From positions 434,001-498,000 of the forward strand of contig OZ242280.1 in the NCBI GenBank assembly GCA_965207345.1: a DNA stretch of 64,000 nt. Direction: 5' to 3'. Shown here piece after piece: positions 1 to 7,783 of the stretch. The DNA comes from G965207345 sp965207345 (GTDB lineage Bacteria > Pseudomonadota > Gammaproteobacteria > PS1 > Pseudothioglobaceae). Position numbers and translations under genes: made by a program. Below the pieces are notes generated by a model that saw nothing but the letters and a program-made list of their open reading frames with translations, had not been told where the DNA came from and made no database searches. Each line of letters opens with the position of its first letter. Position 1 is the stretch's first letter.

Positions 1-289
1 TACTTCTATCGCCATTTGCAACCATTTTCGCTGCCGCAATCATTTCTATTTCACCAACTGTTTCTATTTGTGCAGGTACAAAAGGATTCATCGGCTGAAT
101 ACAAAACGGTGGACAAGGGCGTGATGTTTTAGAAAATGCAGGATGGATGGTTGCATTATTATCTTGATTACGACTAATTCCCACAACTTCCATCATACCT
201 TTTGCAATACCTACCGGTTTTGCGAAAACAGGCGTATTTAGTAAAATTGCCCCGCTCGCAACACCAACTAATAGCATTTTGAATTTCAT
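1..289 (-). CDS. Exported rhodanese-like protein, N-terminal part (runs off window)
   Basis: Only the first 96 codons lie inside the window and the frame is open to base 1. The ATG at 289-287 has GGAGAG seven bases upstream. Residues 1-23 look like a Sec signal peptide: charged MKFK, a hydrophobic core, and a likely cut after VFA. The mature part carries a CPPFCIQPMNPF block at residues 59-70 followed by a T-V-G-E-I-E segment. From memory this arrangement opens periplasmic rhodanese (sulfurtransferase) proteins of sulfur-oxidising gammaproteobacteria. The rhodanese active-site cysteine would lie outside the window, so the family call is inference. It could also be another small exported thiol protein. 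It is followed downstream-to-upstream by another exported small protein on the same strand. Confidence 0.55.
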   Translation of the reverse strand, partial: MKFKMLLVGVASGAILLNTPVFAKPVGIAKGMMEVVGISRNQDNNATIHPAFSKTSRPCPPFCIQPMNPFVPAQIETVGEIEMIAAAKMVANGDRS

Positions 290-370
290 TATGTCTCTCC
301 TTATAACTGACATCATTTAAAAAAATATTTATCCAAAAGCAAAAATCTCTAAATAAATATTCACTAATTG

Positions 371-625
371 TTAATCACAATCCGGTTCACCTTCATAATT
401 GTGATTAACAAAATAATCTAGCACACATTGCTCTCTCTCATTGTCATCTTCTATGTCAGAGCACCATCTTATAGCGCCTTCACGAATCGCATTTTCCTGT
501 GCCTGTGTTATTTCAGCATCTTTTTTTAAAATCGGCACACCATCTTTGTAATCAATCGCCGACATCGCACTAAGCGAAAACATAAACCCCATAATAAACA
601 AAAAATACCGTGCCAATTTCTGCAT
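371..625 (-). CDS. Small secreted protein of unknown function (84 aa)
   Basis: I do not recognise a family. ATG at 625-623 is chosen over the GTG codon directly before it. Residues 1 to about 23 are a signal peptide (MQKLARYF start, hydrophobic core, alanine near the cut). The mature part is about 60 residues, acidic, and contains three cysteines (around the W-C-S-D segment, the E-Q-C-V segment and the C-terminal P-D-C-D). That spacing would allow one disulfide plus a free thiol in the periplasm. A plausible sigma70-type promoter lies at 686-713. It sits 81 bp upstream of the exported rhodanese-like gene on the same strand, so the two may be co-transcribed; no function can be read from the sequence. 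Confidence 0.6.
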   Translation of the reverse strand: MQKLARYFLFIMGFMFSLSAMSAIDYKDGVPILKKDAEITQAQENAIREGAIRWCSDIEDDNEREQCVLDYFVNHNYEGEPDCD

Positions 626-685
626 CACAAATCTCTTAATTATTTTCTTTAGGTCTAAATACGCCCTTTCCTAACATCAAGCATA

Positions 686-713
686 ATGATACCCAATTTT
701 TGTTGCAATTCAA
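686..713 (-). promoter_or_regulatory. Candidate sigma70 promoter for the small secreted protein
   Basis: On the minus strand TTGAAT (713-708) is separated by 16 bases from TATCAT (691-686). These match 4/6 and 5/6 of the -35 and -10 consensus. Transcription would start near 679, giving a leader of about 53 nt. In AT-rich DNA such matches arise by chance. Confidence 0.35.
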
Positions 714-725
714 GCGTACCATAAA

Positions 726-744
726 ATTAACACATAATGTTAAT
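726..744. promoter_or_regulatory. Perfect inverted repeat, possible operator
   Basis: ATTAAC (726-731) and GTTAAT (739-744) form a perfect dyad with a 7-base centre. It lies just upstream of the candidate promoter at 686-713 and downstream of the rsfS stop. The form fits a dimeric regulator site, but no regulator is assigned and the arms are short and AT-rich. Confidence 0.25.
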
Positions 745-826
745 ATAATAAACTGTAAACCATTTAATAACTACTTTCGTTCGGTATGAAATTTTTCCTA
801 AAGCAGGAATAAATTTTAATTCAAAA

Positions 827-1144
827 CTAGCGCCACAACTTTTCTAATTTATAAAAACTTCTTGTTTCCTCAAGCATAATATGCACGATAACATCTTCTA
901 AATCTAGCAAAATCCACTCACCTAGCTCTAAGCCTTCAATACCTAAATATCCCAACTTATTTTTTTTAACCGCCATTTTAAGGCGATTAGCAATACTTTT
1001 AGCCTGCACACAAGAATCTCCCGTTGCAATAACCATTGCTCTTACTTCGTAATTAAAATCACTAATCAAAAGAGGTGTGATATTACGCGCTTTAAAATCG
1101 GATAATAAACTCTCAATTTGAATAATTTTCGTGCGAAATGTCAT
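827..1144 (-). CDS. rsfS: Ribosomal silencing factor RsfS
   Basis: This 105-residue protein has the full length of RsfS (YbeB/Iojap), which binds L14 on the 50S subunit and blocks subunit joining when nutrients are short. The family core is visible: the L-I-S-D-F segment, a V-I-A-T-G-x-S strand-turn near residue 40, the A-N-R-L helix, and the G-x-E-G-x-x-x-G-x-W-I-L-L-D-L block followed by V-H-I-M near residues 68-90. ATG at 1144. It lies 36 bp downstream of nadD on the same strand, the standard nadD-rsfS pairing in proteobacteria. The partner rlmH that often follows is not here. Confidence 0.93.
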   Translation of the reverse strand: MTFRTKIIQIESLLSDFKARNITPLLISDFNYEVRAMVIATGDSCVQAKSIANRLKMAVKKNKLGYLGIEGLELGEWILLDLEDVIVHIMLEETRSFYKLEKLWR

Positions 1145-1180
1145 TAAATTTAACTAACTAATATGCCTAAAAATCAGTGG

Positions 1181-1789
1181 TTACAATGCCTGATGTATTT
1201 TAATATAATCAACAACTGCCCCAGGAACTAAATCATCAACTGATTTCCCATGCGTTATTTTATAACGAATGTCGTGACTAGAAATATTAATATCCTGTTC
1301 AATCAAATATAATAAACCTTGTTTTTGCGTTGTCAAGTGGGAAATACGATAAATGCGCTTAAATGACAAACTAGGGTTTGATCTTAAAATATAATTTGGG
1401 CGAGTAAATACAATAAAATGACAAAAATTACTCAAATATCTGCTCTCTTGCCAGCTACTAATATGATTAAAACTATCCATGCCAAGCAAAAAACAAATAT
1501 TTTCATCTGGATAGTCAAGACGAATAGAGCGTAAACTGTCTATGGTATAAGTGATACCGCCACGTTTAATTTCTCTATCATCAACAAATATTTTATCTAT
1601 ATGTTTACTAGCTACTTTAAGCATCTCTAAACGCGCCTCATCAGAAAATAGTAATAGCTTTTTATGTTGACTTATTTTATAAGGCATTAAAAATAATGTT
1701 GATAATGGTAGAACATCTAGCGCATTTTGAGCGCATTTTAAATGTCCAAAATGAACGGGATCAAAAGCACCACCAAAAAAGGCAATCAC
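1181..1789 (-). CDS. nadD: Nicotinate-nucleotide adenylyltransferase NadD
   Basis: NadD transfers AMP from ATP to nicotinate mononucleotide, giving deamido-NAD in NAD synthesis. The nucleotidyltransferase signature G-G-A-F-D-P-V-H-F-G-H is at residues 6-16, and the C-terminal ISSHDIR motif near residue 170 corresponds to the ISSTxIR motif of the family. At 202 residues it is of normal length. ATG at 1789-1787 overlaps the stop of the upstream MBL hydrolase gene by four bases (ATGA), indicating translational coupling. rsfS follows 36 bp downstream. Nothing unusual is seen in the catalytic motifs. Confidence 0.95.
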   Translation of the reverse strand: MIAFFGGAFDPVHFGHLKCAQNALDVLPLSTLFLMPYKISQHKKLLLFSDEARLEMLKVASKHIDKIFVDDREIKRGGITYTIDSLRSIRLDYPDENICFLLGMDSFNHISSWQESRYLSNFCHFIVFTRPNYILRSNPSLSFKRIYRISHLTTQKQGLLYLIEQDINISSHDIRYKITHGKSVDDLVPGAVVDYIKIHQAL

Positions 1790-2514
1790 AGTAGTGCTTT
1801 GATTTCACTTAGAGACATAGCCGACATCGGATATGTTCTAGTTTCATCGTGGATTTTTTCTCTATAACGTACAAAATCATCCATATTATCAATAAATAAA
1901 AATGGATTACTTTCTTTCTGCACTGCCATCGTCGTTGTAAGCACATCGCCATAATCATGACCGCAACGTAAATAAGTGCTATTTGGAATTTGTTTTTTTA
2001 TTTTTTGCATGGTTAAAAAAAGTTGGCGTGCATCAGAACCTGCTAATTGACAATGTCCAGCACCATAAACAAATAGCGCATCACCTGCAATAAAATTATT
2101 TTTAAGTAAAAAAGATATACCACCTGCAGTATGCCCGGGAGTATGTATGACGCGCGCTACACTATCCCCAATTGTGATAATCTGCCCATCTAGTAAAGGA
2201 TGAATATGTTGTTTAATCGCAGATAAATAAGGAATCTCATGCACACCAGCATAAATAAGTGCGCCAGTCTTTAACGCTAAATCGTCACTAGCATTTGTGT
2301 GATCAGAATGCCAATGCGTAAGCCAAATAGCAGAAATATCATAACCTGCATCCTGAGAGGTATGCACGAGTAAATCACTATCCCAAGCTGGATCAACCAC
2401 GCAACTTTTTTTTGTTTTATGGTCGCAAATAATATGAATAGAATTTTCTAAAGCGCCCAAGTGATAAATAATAATTAGTGTATAGCTTTTTTCACAGAAA
2501 TATTTAATTTGCAT
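1786..2514 (-). CDS. Metallo-beta-lactamase-fold hydrolase, glyoxalase II-like
   Basis: The protein (242 aa) has the metal-binding motif T-H-W-H-S-D-H near residue 66, then H-T-P-G-H, a G-D-A-L-F segment and a final G-H-D-Y, the set of ligands seen in glyoxalase II and persulfide dioxygenase-type MBL enzymes. The G-H-C-Q-L-A-G-S-D-A-R-x-L segment resembles the related loop of these enzymes. ATG at 2514 is chosen over the TTG codon just before it. It heads a coupled run with nadD and rsfS. The substrate cannot be read from sequence: a glutathione thioester (S-lactoylglutathione) and a persulfide are both possible. The C-terminal region is shorter than in classic GloB. Confidence 0.75.
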   Translation of the reverse strand: MQIKYFCEKSYTLIIIYHLGALENSIHIICDHKTKKSCVVDPAWDSDLLVHTSQDAGYDISAIWLTHWHSDHTNASDDLALKTGALIYAGVHEIPYLSAIKQHIHPLLDGQIITIGDSVARVIHTPGHTAGGISFLLKNNFIAGDALFVYGAGHCQLAGSDARQLFLTMQKIKKQIPNSTYLRCGHDYGDVLTTTMAVQKESNPFLFIDNMDDFVRYREKIHDETRTYPMSAMSLSEIKALL

Positions 2515-2632
2515 CAATCTTTAAAGTAAATTCTAGGGCGAATAAAATTCTATCATATTTAGCCTATAAATTTTATAAATCAAGACATATTAACTATTAT
2601 ATTTGATAAACTTATTTTTATAAATGACTAGG

Positions 2633-4759
2633 CTATTTGCTAGGTTTAGCGACAATATCACCCCATCCACCAGGGATAATATTTTTTTCTCGCATCCAAT
2701 CTAGTGTTGCAAAAATACGGTCTTTGTATTTATTTTTTTGTTTATCCCATGCTAAAAAATCAGATTTTAATAGTTCGTCAGTAACTTTCTGCTGATTGAT
2801 AATGCGATTATTCCAAACAGCATAGAGCGTTGCCACTATTTCAGGCTTTTGATAATTTGATTTTTTAAATAATTGAAGCATATCATCAACATGCTCTAAT
2901 TCTTCATCAGAAAAATAGTTATAAGTATTTTTTGATTTTTCAATATTTTTTCCTGCCACAATACGATTTATTGCACCAATTTTTTGCTTTTTAAACCACT
3001 TGGATGTTTGCACCTGCTTAAAAAATGCATAGGTGAATTTATTATCATAAGGACCTGCGGCTTTTTGCAAATATTTCTGCCCTAAATTCCTTTTAAGAAT
3101 ATGGCAATCGGATAAATAGAGCATTTTTTCAAATTTAGTATCGCCAAAATTTTCATCCTCTAAAGATTGATTGATGATATAAGAAGCTAACATTTTGCGT
3201 TTAACAAAATACTTATTTTCTAATACTGGTATTATCGGCAATGCTGATATTTTATTTCCCATCTGTTGGGAAAATGCTTCTTTCAATACCGCCTGCATTA
3301 GTTGTTTGGCGTGTATTTTACTGGCGGTGATTTGGGTTTGTGTTTGATCGCACAGAGCGAGAAGTTTCTTTACTTTAGTGACGATAGCTTTTTGTTCGGG
3401 GAGTGGTGGGAAAGCAATAATAGTTGATTTAATTTTTCTCATATTTAAATTTGGTTGTGCTCCACCTTGTGCTAACTCTCTAATTTCATCATATATTTTT
3501 TTAAAGTGGATTTTTATAAATTGATTTGTTATTGGCGAGAATAAATATAGTTGAATAGCTGCACAAGCTTGGTTGGTGGCGGCTTCAATTTTTAACTCTG
3601 TAATTTGCCCTCTAGTTTTTCCTTGCCCATACATTGCCACAACTAAAGTTTCGATAGGAAATATTTTGCAATTTGTTTGGTTAAGAGCTTTTTCAGTTAT
3701 TCTATTTTTTGTTGTTAGGACGTAATCATTTCCAGTATCACCACTGGTCATCCAATTAATACTCCCTCCATAATAGGACGGTTCTGAAGTAAGTGGCGTT
3801 GCGCCAGTATTAACCTCTGAAAGTTCAATAAGCCGACACCAAACCCACCCATCAGGCAAATCAAAAGGTTTTTCTTCATCGCTAATTGGGGGCAGTGATT
3901 TCTGTTTCTTGATTTTCTTGTCTTTAATTAACTGCTCTTTTTCTGCTTGTATGCACGCTAGCAGTTCGCTAGCGGGTTCAACATCAGGGTTTTGTTGTCG
4001 CCACTCGGCGGTTAGTTTTCCCTCAATGGCTTCTTGCAAAATCTGCTGACGGAGTTTTTTTAGTAGGGTTTGTTGGTGGCTGAGTTCAGTTGTCAATTGC
4101 TGATGACAATTAAGCAAATACTTGATCTTCTTTTGAGCTTGAATAACCTGCTCATTACTATTATCAACTAATTTTTTTTGTTCTTCTAATGGACAATACG
4201 GAATTAGTAACTCCTTCATTCTTTCTGCATTAACATTTTGCAACAAAGAACCTTGCTGTTTTGTCAATATCTGCGGCCAAAAAGCATAACTATTAAGGAA
4301 TAAATATAGATACTCAGATAATAGTTTCTCTTTATTGCAAATTAATCTGATTAGGTAACTGGCAAAAACTGTATCGTTAGGAACATTTTCATCAACAAGA
4401 TAACTAATATTATTTCCTGTCCTGGCAATCAAAACATCTTTTGAAGATAGTTCATATTTTTTGATGGCTTTACAATCGCTGTAGGGAATATTATTCCAGT
4501 TCACTTTGCCATTATTAATATCAGTAATTCTGAGGAGTCTGCAATTCCCTTTATCTTTTGCTGAAGCCGTGTAGCCGTATTGAGTGAAATCAAGCAACTT
4601 TCCTAGCGGACTTATTTTTCTAAATACTTCTGATACATGCTTAAATAAAACTGTATTTAATGACTGCCGTTCGACCCCATTATGGTTTGAAATAAAACTT
4701 AATGGCACATACCTAAAATCAATAGTTTTATCTACCACTGTATCAGCCCTCTTGTCCAT
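2633..4759 (-). CDS. hsdS: Type I restriction specificity subunit HsdS with C-terminal Panacea-like extension
   Basis: HsdS selects the DNA target of the type I restriction complex. Two target-recognition domains are visible: residues ~50-190 ending in a P-x-x-E-Q-K-K-L motif, and ~300-455 opening with D-L-P-D-G-W-V-W and ending in P-P-L-P-E-Q-K-A-I. Each is followed by a long coiled-coil helix (~195-285 and ~455-495). At 708 residues it is far longer than the usual 400-580. The extra ~200 residues (from about 515) read like a compact helical domain with M-L-A-S-Y-I-I, F-E-K-M-L-Y-L-S-D and A-G-P-Y-D segments, resembling the Panacea/DUF4065 fold; this is inference. It overlaps the NYN gene by 28 bp and is the last gene of the operon. 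Confidence 0.9.
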   Translation of the reverse strand: MDKRADTVVDKTIDFRYVPLSFISNHNGVERQSLNTVLFKHVSEVFRKISPLGKLLDFTQYGYTASAKDKGNCRLLRITDINNGKVNWNNIPYSDCKAIKKYELSSKDVLIARTGNNISYLVDENVPNDTVFASYLIRLICNKEKLLSEYLYLFLNSYAFWPQILTKQQGSLLQNVNAERMKELLIPYCPLEEQKKLVDNSNEQVIQAQKKIKYLLNCHQQLTTELSHQQTLLKKLRQQILQEAIEGKLTAEWRQQNPDVEPASELLACIQAEKEQLIKDKKIKKQKSLPPISDEEKPFDLPDGWVWCRLIELSEVNTGATPLTSEPSYYGGSINWMTSGDTGNDYVLTTKNRITEKALNQTNCKIFPIETLVVAMYGQGKTRGQITELKIEAATNQACAAIQLYLFSPITNQFIKIHFKKIYDEIRELAQGGAQPNLNMRKIKSTIIAFPPLPEQKAIVTKVKKLLALCDQTQTQITASKIHAKQLMQAVLKEAFSQQMGNKISALPIIPVLENKYFVKRKMLASYIINQSLEDENFGDTKFEKMLYLSDCHILKRNLGQKYLQKAAGPYDNKFTYAFFKQVQTSKWFKKQKIGAINRIVAGKNIEKSKNTYNYFSDEELEHVDDMLQLFKKSNYQKPEIVATLYAVWNNRIINQQKVTDELLKSDFLAWDKQKNKYKDRIFATLDWMREKNIIPGGWGDIVAKPSK

Positions 4760-5355
4760 TCTTCTGGCATGACAATTTTTCCCTTTTCAACAGAAATTTC
4801 TGCGGGTAGCAGGCATTTTTTTAGTCGGTTGAGACCGATGTGAAAGCTAGCGCTCGCTACCTTATTAAGTTCAAAACTTTTTCGTTTTGGCGGGTTAACA
4901 ACAATAACCACTTTCCCAATGGCTATGACTTTTTCTACCGCTGGCACTAAATCACTATCGCCACTGACTAAAAAAGAGACATTAAACCGATTTTTATATG
5001 CATCAGCTAACATCTCGCAAGCAATATTCACATCAGTTTTCTTTTCTTCAAATGTTAGATCCTCATGACCGCAATTTTGGCAAGCTTCTTTTTTGCTTAA
5101 AAAATGACCCTTAATAATGGTCAAGTTATTGCAGTGATGCTCTAATGCTTGGAGATACAACTTTTGTCGAGAAGATTTACTCTTGCCTCTTTTAATCATT
5201 GAGGTAAAGTACTTAGTCTCCTCTAAATAATCGTTTGGTTTCAAAAAACTTTTTGCCAACTTTTCTATATCTAACCACTTCATAATCTGCTTATTCAGGT
5301 CACTGATGCCATAATATAGGTTAAAGCCATCAACATATACTATCGCCTTTCTCAC
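4732..5355 (-). CDS. NYN-domain (LabA/DUF88-like) putative nuclease
   Basis: This 207-residue protein has the PIN-like NYN fold: V-Y-V-D-G-F-N-L-Y at residues 7-14, a K-K-T-D-V-N segment with D108, and L-V-S-G-D-S-D-L at 129-136, giving the acidic set D9, D108, D133 and D135 expected for a metal-dependent RNase. A C-x-x-C pair at 92/95 may bind metal. It starts at GTG (5355) behind AGGAG and overlaps hsdS by 28 bp, so the two are coupled. Position between hsdM and hsdS suggests a role linked to the restriction system, such as cleaving RNA when restriction fails or acting on the nearby small RNA candidate. That role is speculation. Confidence 0.85.
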   Translation of the reverse strand: MRKAIVYVDGFNLYYGISDLNKQIMKWLDIEKLAKSFLKPNDYLEETKYFTSMIKRGKSKSSRQKLYLQALEHHCNNLTIIKGHFLSKKEACQNCGHEDLTFEEKKTDVNIACEMLADAYKNRFNVSFLVSGDSDLVPAVEKVIAIGKVVIVVNPPKRKSFELNKVASASFHIGLNRLKKCLLPAEISVEKGKIVMPEEWTRGLIQW

Positions 5356-5385
5356 TCAATTTACTCCTAGATTTATTTTATAAAA

Positions 5386-5417
5386 AGTATTGACAAACGC
5401 ACTTATTATGTCAAAAT
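5386..5417. promoter_or_regulatory. Overlapping back-to-back promoters around a TTGACA dyad
   Basis: TTGACA (5390-5395) and TGTCAA (5409-5414) form a perfect inverted repeat with 13 bases between. Read rightward, TTGACA is 16 bases from CAAAAT (5412-5417). Read leftward, TTGACA (5414-5409) is 17 bases from AATACT (5391-5386). Each strand thus has a consensus -35 and a 4/6 -10. The leftward promoter would serve the NYN and hsdS genes; the rightward one would serve the candidate RNA at 5421-5494. RNA polymerase could occupy only one at a time. Confidence 0.5.
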
Positions 5418-5420
5418 ACA

Positions 5421-5494
5421 CACGTACTCCACCGCTGGTATCCTTAACAGGACCCACGGCCCGACAGCCGCCACTAACGCGGCTGTTCTTTTTT
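5421..5494 (+). ncRNA. Candidate small RNA between hsdM and the NYN gene
   Basis: On the plus strand a consensus-like promoter at 5390-5417 is followed about 50 bases later by a textbook intrinsic terminator (5464-5494). There is no plus-strand coding sequence, so the transcript would be about 75 nt. A short internal hairpin is possible at TCCT-TAAC-AGGA (about 5441-5452). It is convergent with hsdM, whose stop lies at 5517. No RNA family is recognised. Start site and existence are inferred from the promoter-terminator pairing only. Confidence 0.45.
5464..5494 (+). terminator. Strong rho-independent terminator, plus strand
   Basis: A perfect 8-bp GC-rich stem (ACAGCCGC, 5464-5471, with GCGGCTGT, 5479-5486) and 7-base loop is followed by TCTTTTTT. 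Orientation is plus only: there is no T-run after the stem on the minus strand. No plus-strand gene precedes it, which is the main reason to propose the small RNA. Confidence 0.75.
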
Positions 5495-5516
5495 GTTCCG
5501 TTGGTCTTCTTACCAC

Positions 5517-6941
5517 TTATACCAACTCATTCTTGAGTTTCTCCAGCAAATAGTCGCTTTTATTAAATGACCGCTGCATCAATTCTAGTAGCTCAGCACT
5601 GGAGTATGACTTTTCTACTTCTGGCTGGTGCGGGTTTTTAATATCAAGGTTATAGCCATTTTCAGTAATGGTTTTGATGTCCACCTGCCATGCCTGCTTG
5701 TTTTCTTCTCGCTTGCGCCACCACTTTTTTAGGGTATCAAACTCTGCTAACTGTATCGGCTTAGTTTTGGAGTAGGACTTATAGCCTTCTGGCAGTTGAT
5801 GCTCATAGTACCAGATAGTTTTTGTCGCCTCGCCTTTGGTAAAAAACAATAGATTAGTTGCTACACCTGCATAAGGCTTAAAAATTGAATTGGGCAGGCG
5901 AATAATGGTATGCAGGTTGCAATCTTTTAGCAATTTTTGACGGATGCGTTGCTTGACGCCATCACCCGTGAATGAGCCATCGGGTAAAACAATGGCTGCC
6001 CTGCCACCGGTTTTAAGTAAGTGAATCATTAGAATTAAAAACAGGTCAGCTGATTCTGTGGTGCGATAGGTTTGTGGGAAGTTATTTTCATTGTTGTCTG
6101 CCACTACACCACCAAAAGGCGGATTAGTCAGGATAATATGAACGCGATCTTTTTCACTATATTCGGTTAAGGGACGCGCTAGTGAATCACCGGATCTAAT
6201 ATTTGGCAGATTGATGTCGTGCAAAATTAAATTGGTATTACATAGTAGATACGGCAGCGGTTTATACTCCCAGCCGATAATGTTGTCTTGTATGGCGGTG
6301 CGTTTTTCCAGATTAGTGGCTTTAGTTTTGAGATGCTCTAGCGCGGCAGTTAGAAATCCACCAGTACCACAAGAAGGGTCCAGTATTTTCTCATGCGGTT
6401 TAGGGTCAGTGAGTTCAGTTAACAACTTGGTAATCGCACGTGGAGTATAATATTCACCCAGAGAGCCCGCGCTTTGCAGTTCGCCTAAGAAGGTTTCGTA
6501 AATCTGCCCGAATACCTGCTTATCTTTGCTAGTATTAAAATCAATTCTATTGAGATGGTTAATCACTTGGCGCAGATGAATGCCTGACTTCATGTAGTTG
6601 TAATTATTGGCAAAAACCTCACGCACTAATACGGTACGTTTGTTGCCTGTGGAAAGGTCAATATTCGCCAACTTGGGAAAGAGTGTTTGATCAACAAAGG
6701 TAAGCAATTCATCGCCAGTCATCCCTTCTTCATTACCAGCCCATTCGTCCCAATACAATTTTTCAGGGATTGGTGAGATGTAATCATCTTGAATTAGCTC
6801 AAGTTCTTTATCTTTATCGCTGAATATTTTGAGAAACAGCATCCAGCCGAGTTGCTCAATGCGTGATACATCGTTACCTGTGCCCTTATCCTTCCGCATG
6901 ATATTGCGGATGGATTTGATGATGCCTGATATGTTGGTCAT
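5517..6941 (-). CDS. hsdM: Type I restriction-modification methyltransferase subunit HsdM
   Basis: HsdM transfers a methyl group from S-adenosylmethionine to adenine N6 in the HsdS-defined target. An N-terminal helical HsdM domain (~1-130) precedes the catalytic domain. That carries the SAM-binding motif D-P-S-C-G-T-G-G-F at 188-196 and catalytic N-P-P-F at 273-276, with the G-E-Y-Y-T-P-R segment at 162-168 typical of HsdM. At 474 residues it is of normal length. The ATG at 6941 overlaps the stop of the Dam-class methylase by four bases. G+C looks higher than in the adjoining dam and ParB-like genes, consistent with a composite operon. Confidence 0.95.
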   Translation of the reverse strand: MTNISGIIKSIRNIMRKDKGTGNDVSRIEQLGWMLFLKIFSDKDKELELIQDDYISPIPEKLYWDEWAGNEEGMTGDELLTFVDQTLFPKLANIDLSTGNKRTVLVREVFANNYNYMKSGIHLRQVINHLNRIDFNTSKDKQVFGQIYETFLGELQSAGSLGEYYTPRAITKLLTELTDPKPHEKILDPSCGTGGFLTAALEHLKTKATNLEKRTAIQDNIIGWEYKPLPYLLCNTNLILHDINLPNIRSGDSLARPLTEYSEKDRVHIILTNPPFGGVVADNNENNFPQTYRTTESADLFLILMIHLLKTGGRAAIVLPDGSFTGDGVKQRIRQKLLKDCNLHTIIRLPNSIFKPYAGVATNLLFFTKGEATKTIWYYEHQLPEGYKSYSKTKPIQLAEFDTLKKWWRKREENKQAWQVDIKTITENGYNLDIKNPHQPEVEKSYSSAELLELMQRSFNKSDYLLEKLKNELV

Positions 6942-7783
6942 AAATATTTCCTCGCCTTATGCGTTTTTAATCTACTATCAACAAAAATTATTTCTTCACA
7001 CTTTTTAGCGTTTGAAGTTCCGTAGTGATTATTCCAATACAATTTATTATTGCAAAACCTATAAGAATCAAAAACCAACTCATCTTTATCGTAAGATGTT
7101 ATCCAGTAATTTGTTCTCGAAAGGTAATCACAAGTAAATCTAGCTAATTCTTCATGATCTTTCTTTTTATAAAAATTGATATACAGGTTATTGGCTTTCT
7201 TAACATACGGAGGGTCCAAATAAATAAAGGATTTTTCTTCTATCTTTTTGAGCAAAATTAATGCATCAAGATTCTTCACTTGTATTCTGCTTCTAAACTT
7301 ACCTATTTTTTGTATTCTTTCAGTCAGTATTTCTTTGTTAAATCTAGCATTTATTTTGTACTTACCATTTTGGTTTAGCCCACCTATGACACCTGCTTTC
7401 ATCACTCCAGAAATATTTGTGCGATTCAAGAAGAAAGTGGAAAAACCAAGTTCCAACAAATCCACGTCTTGTTTATTTGTCTGGATATTCTTCATCCTCT
7501 TCCAATTAGAAATGCTGATTTTTGTTTTTTGTATTTTGTCGCATAAATCATCTGTTCTAAAAACCGCCGAATACCAAAAAGCGTAAATTGATCTATCAAT
7601 ATCATTTATAGTTATCTCAGAAGCAAAGTCATCAAAAAGCAAGCCTAATGCTATGGCAGCTCCACCAGCATACGGTTCCACATAACTAATACCCAGCAGA
7701 TTGTTCTCTTGAATAACATTTTTGATAAATGGGAGTAATCGGCTTTTACCTCCAGGATACCTCAACGGAGAATAAAAATTCAT
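6938..7783 (-). CDS. Dam-family (D12 class) DNA adenine N6-methyltransferase
   Basis: The alpha-class order of motifs is clear: N-terminal R-Y-P-G-G-K-S (residues 8-14), SAM-binding E-P-Y-A-G-G (36-41), the F-F-L-N-R-T-N-I-S-G recognition block (117-126) and catalytic D-P-P-Y at 190-193. The length of 281 residues matches Dam and DpnIIA enzymes. Target could be GATC but specificity cannot be read directly. It is coupled at both ends by 4-base overlaps: its ATG overlaps the ParB-like stop and its stop overlaps the hsdM ATG. An extra adenine methylase between hsdR and hsdM is not part of a standard type I system. Base composition appears lower in G+C than hsdM and hsdR. Confidence 0.9.
   Translation of the reverse strand: MNFYSPLRYPGGKSRLLPFIKNVIQENNLLGISYVEPYAGGAAIALGLLFDDFASEITINDIDRSIYAFWYSAVFRTDDLCDKIQKTKISISNWKRMKNIQTNKQDVDLLELGFSTFFLNRTNISGVMKAGVIGGLNQNGKYKINARFNKEILTERIQKIGKFRSRIQVKNLDALILLKKIEEKSFIYLDPPYVKKANNLYINFYKKKDHEELARFTCDYLSRTNYWITSYDKDELVFDSYRFCNNKLYWNNHYGTSNAKKCEEIIFVDSRLKTHKARKYL

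Noticed and set aside
5464..5494. Terminator for hsdM
   Set aside because: The T-run lies on the plus-strand side only. On the minus strand the hairpin is preceded, not followed, by the A/T tract, so it does not end hsdM transcription by the intrinsic route.
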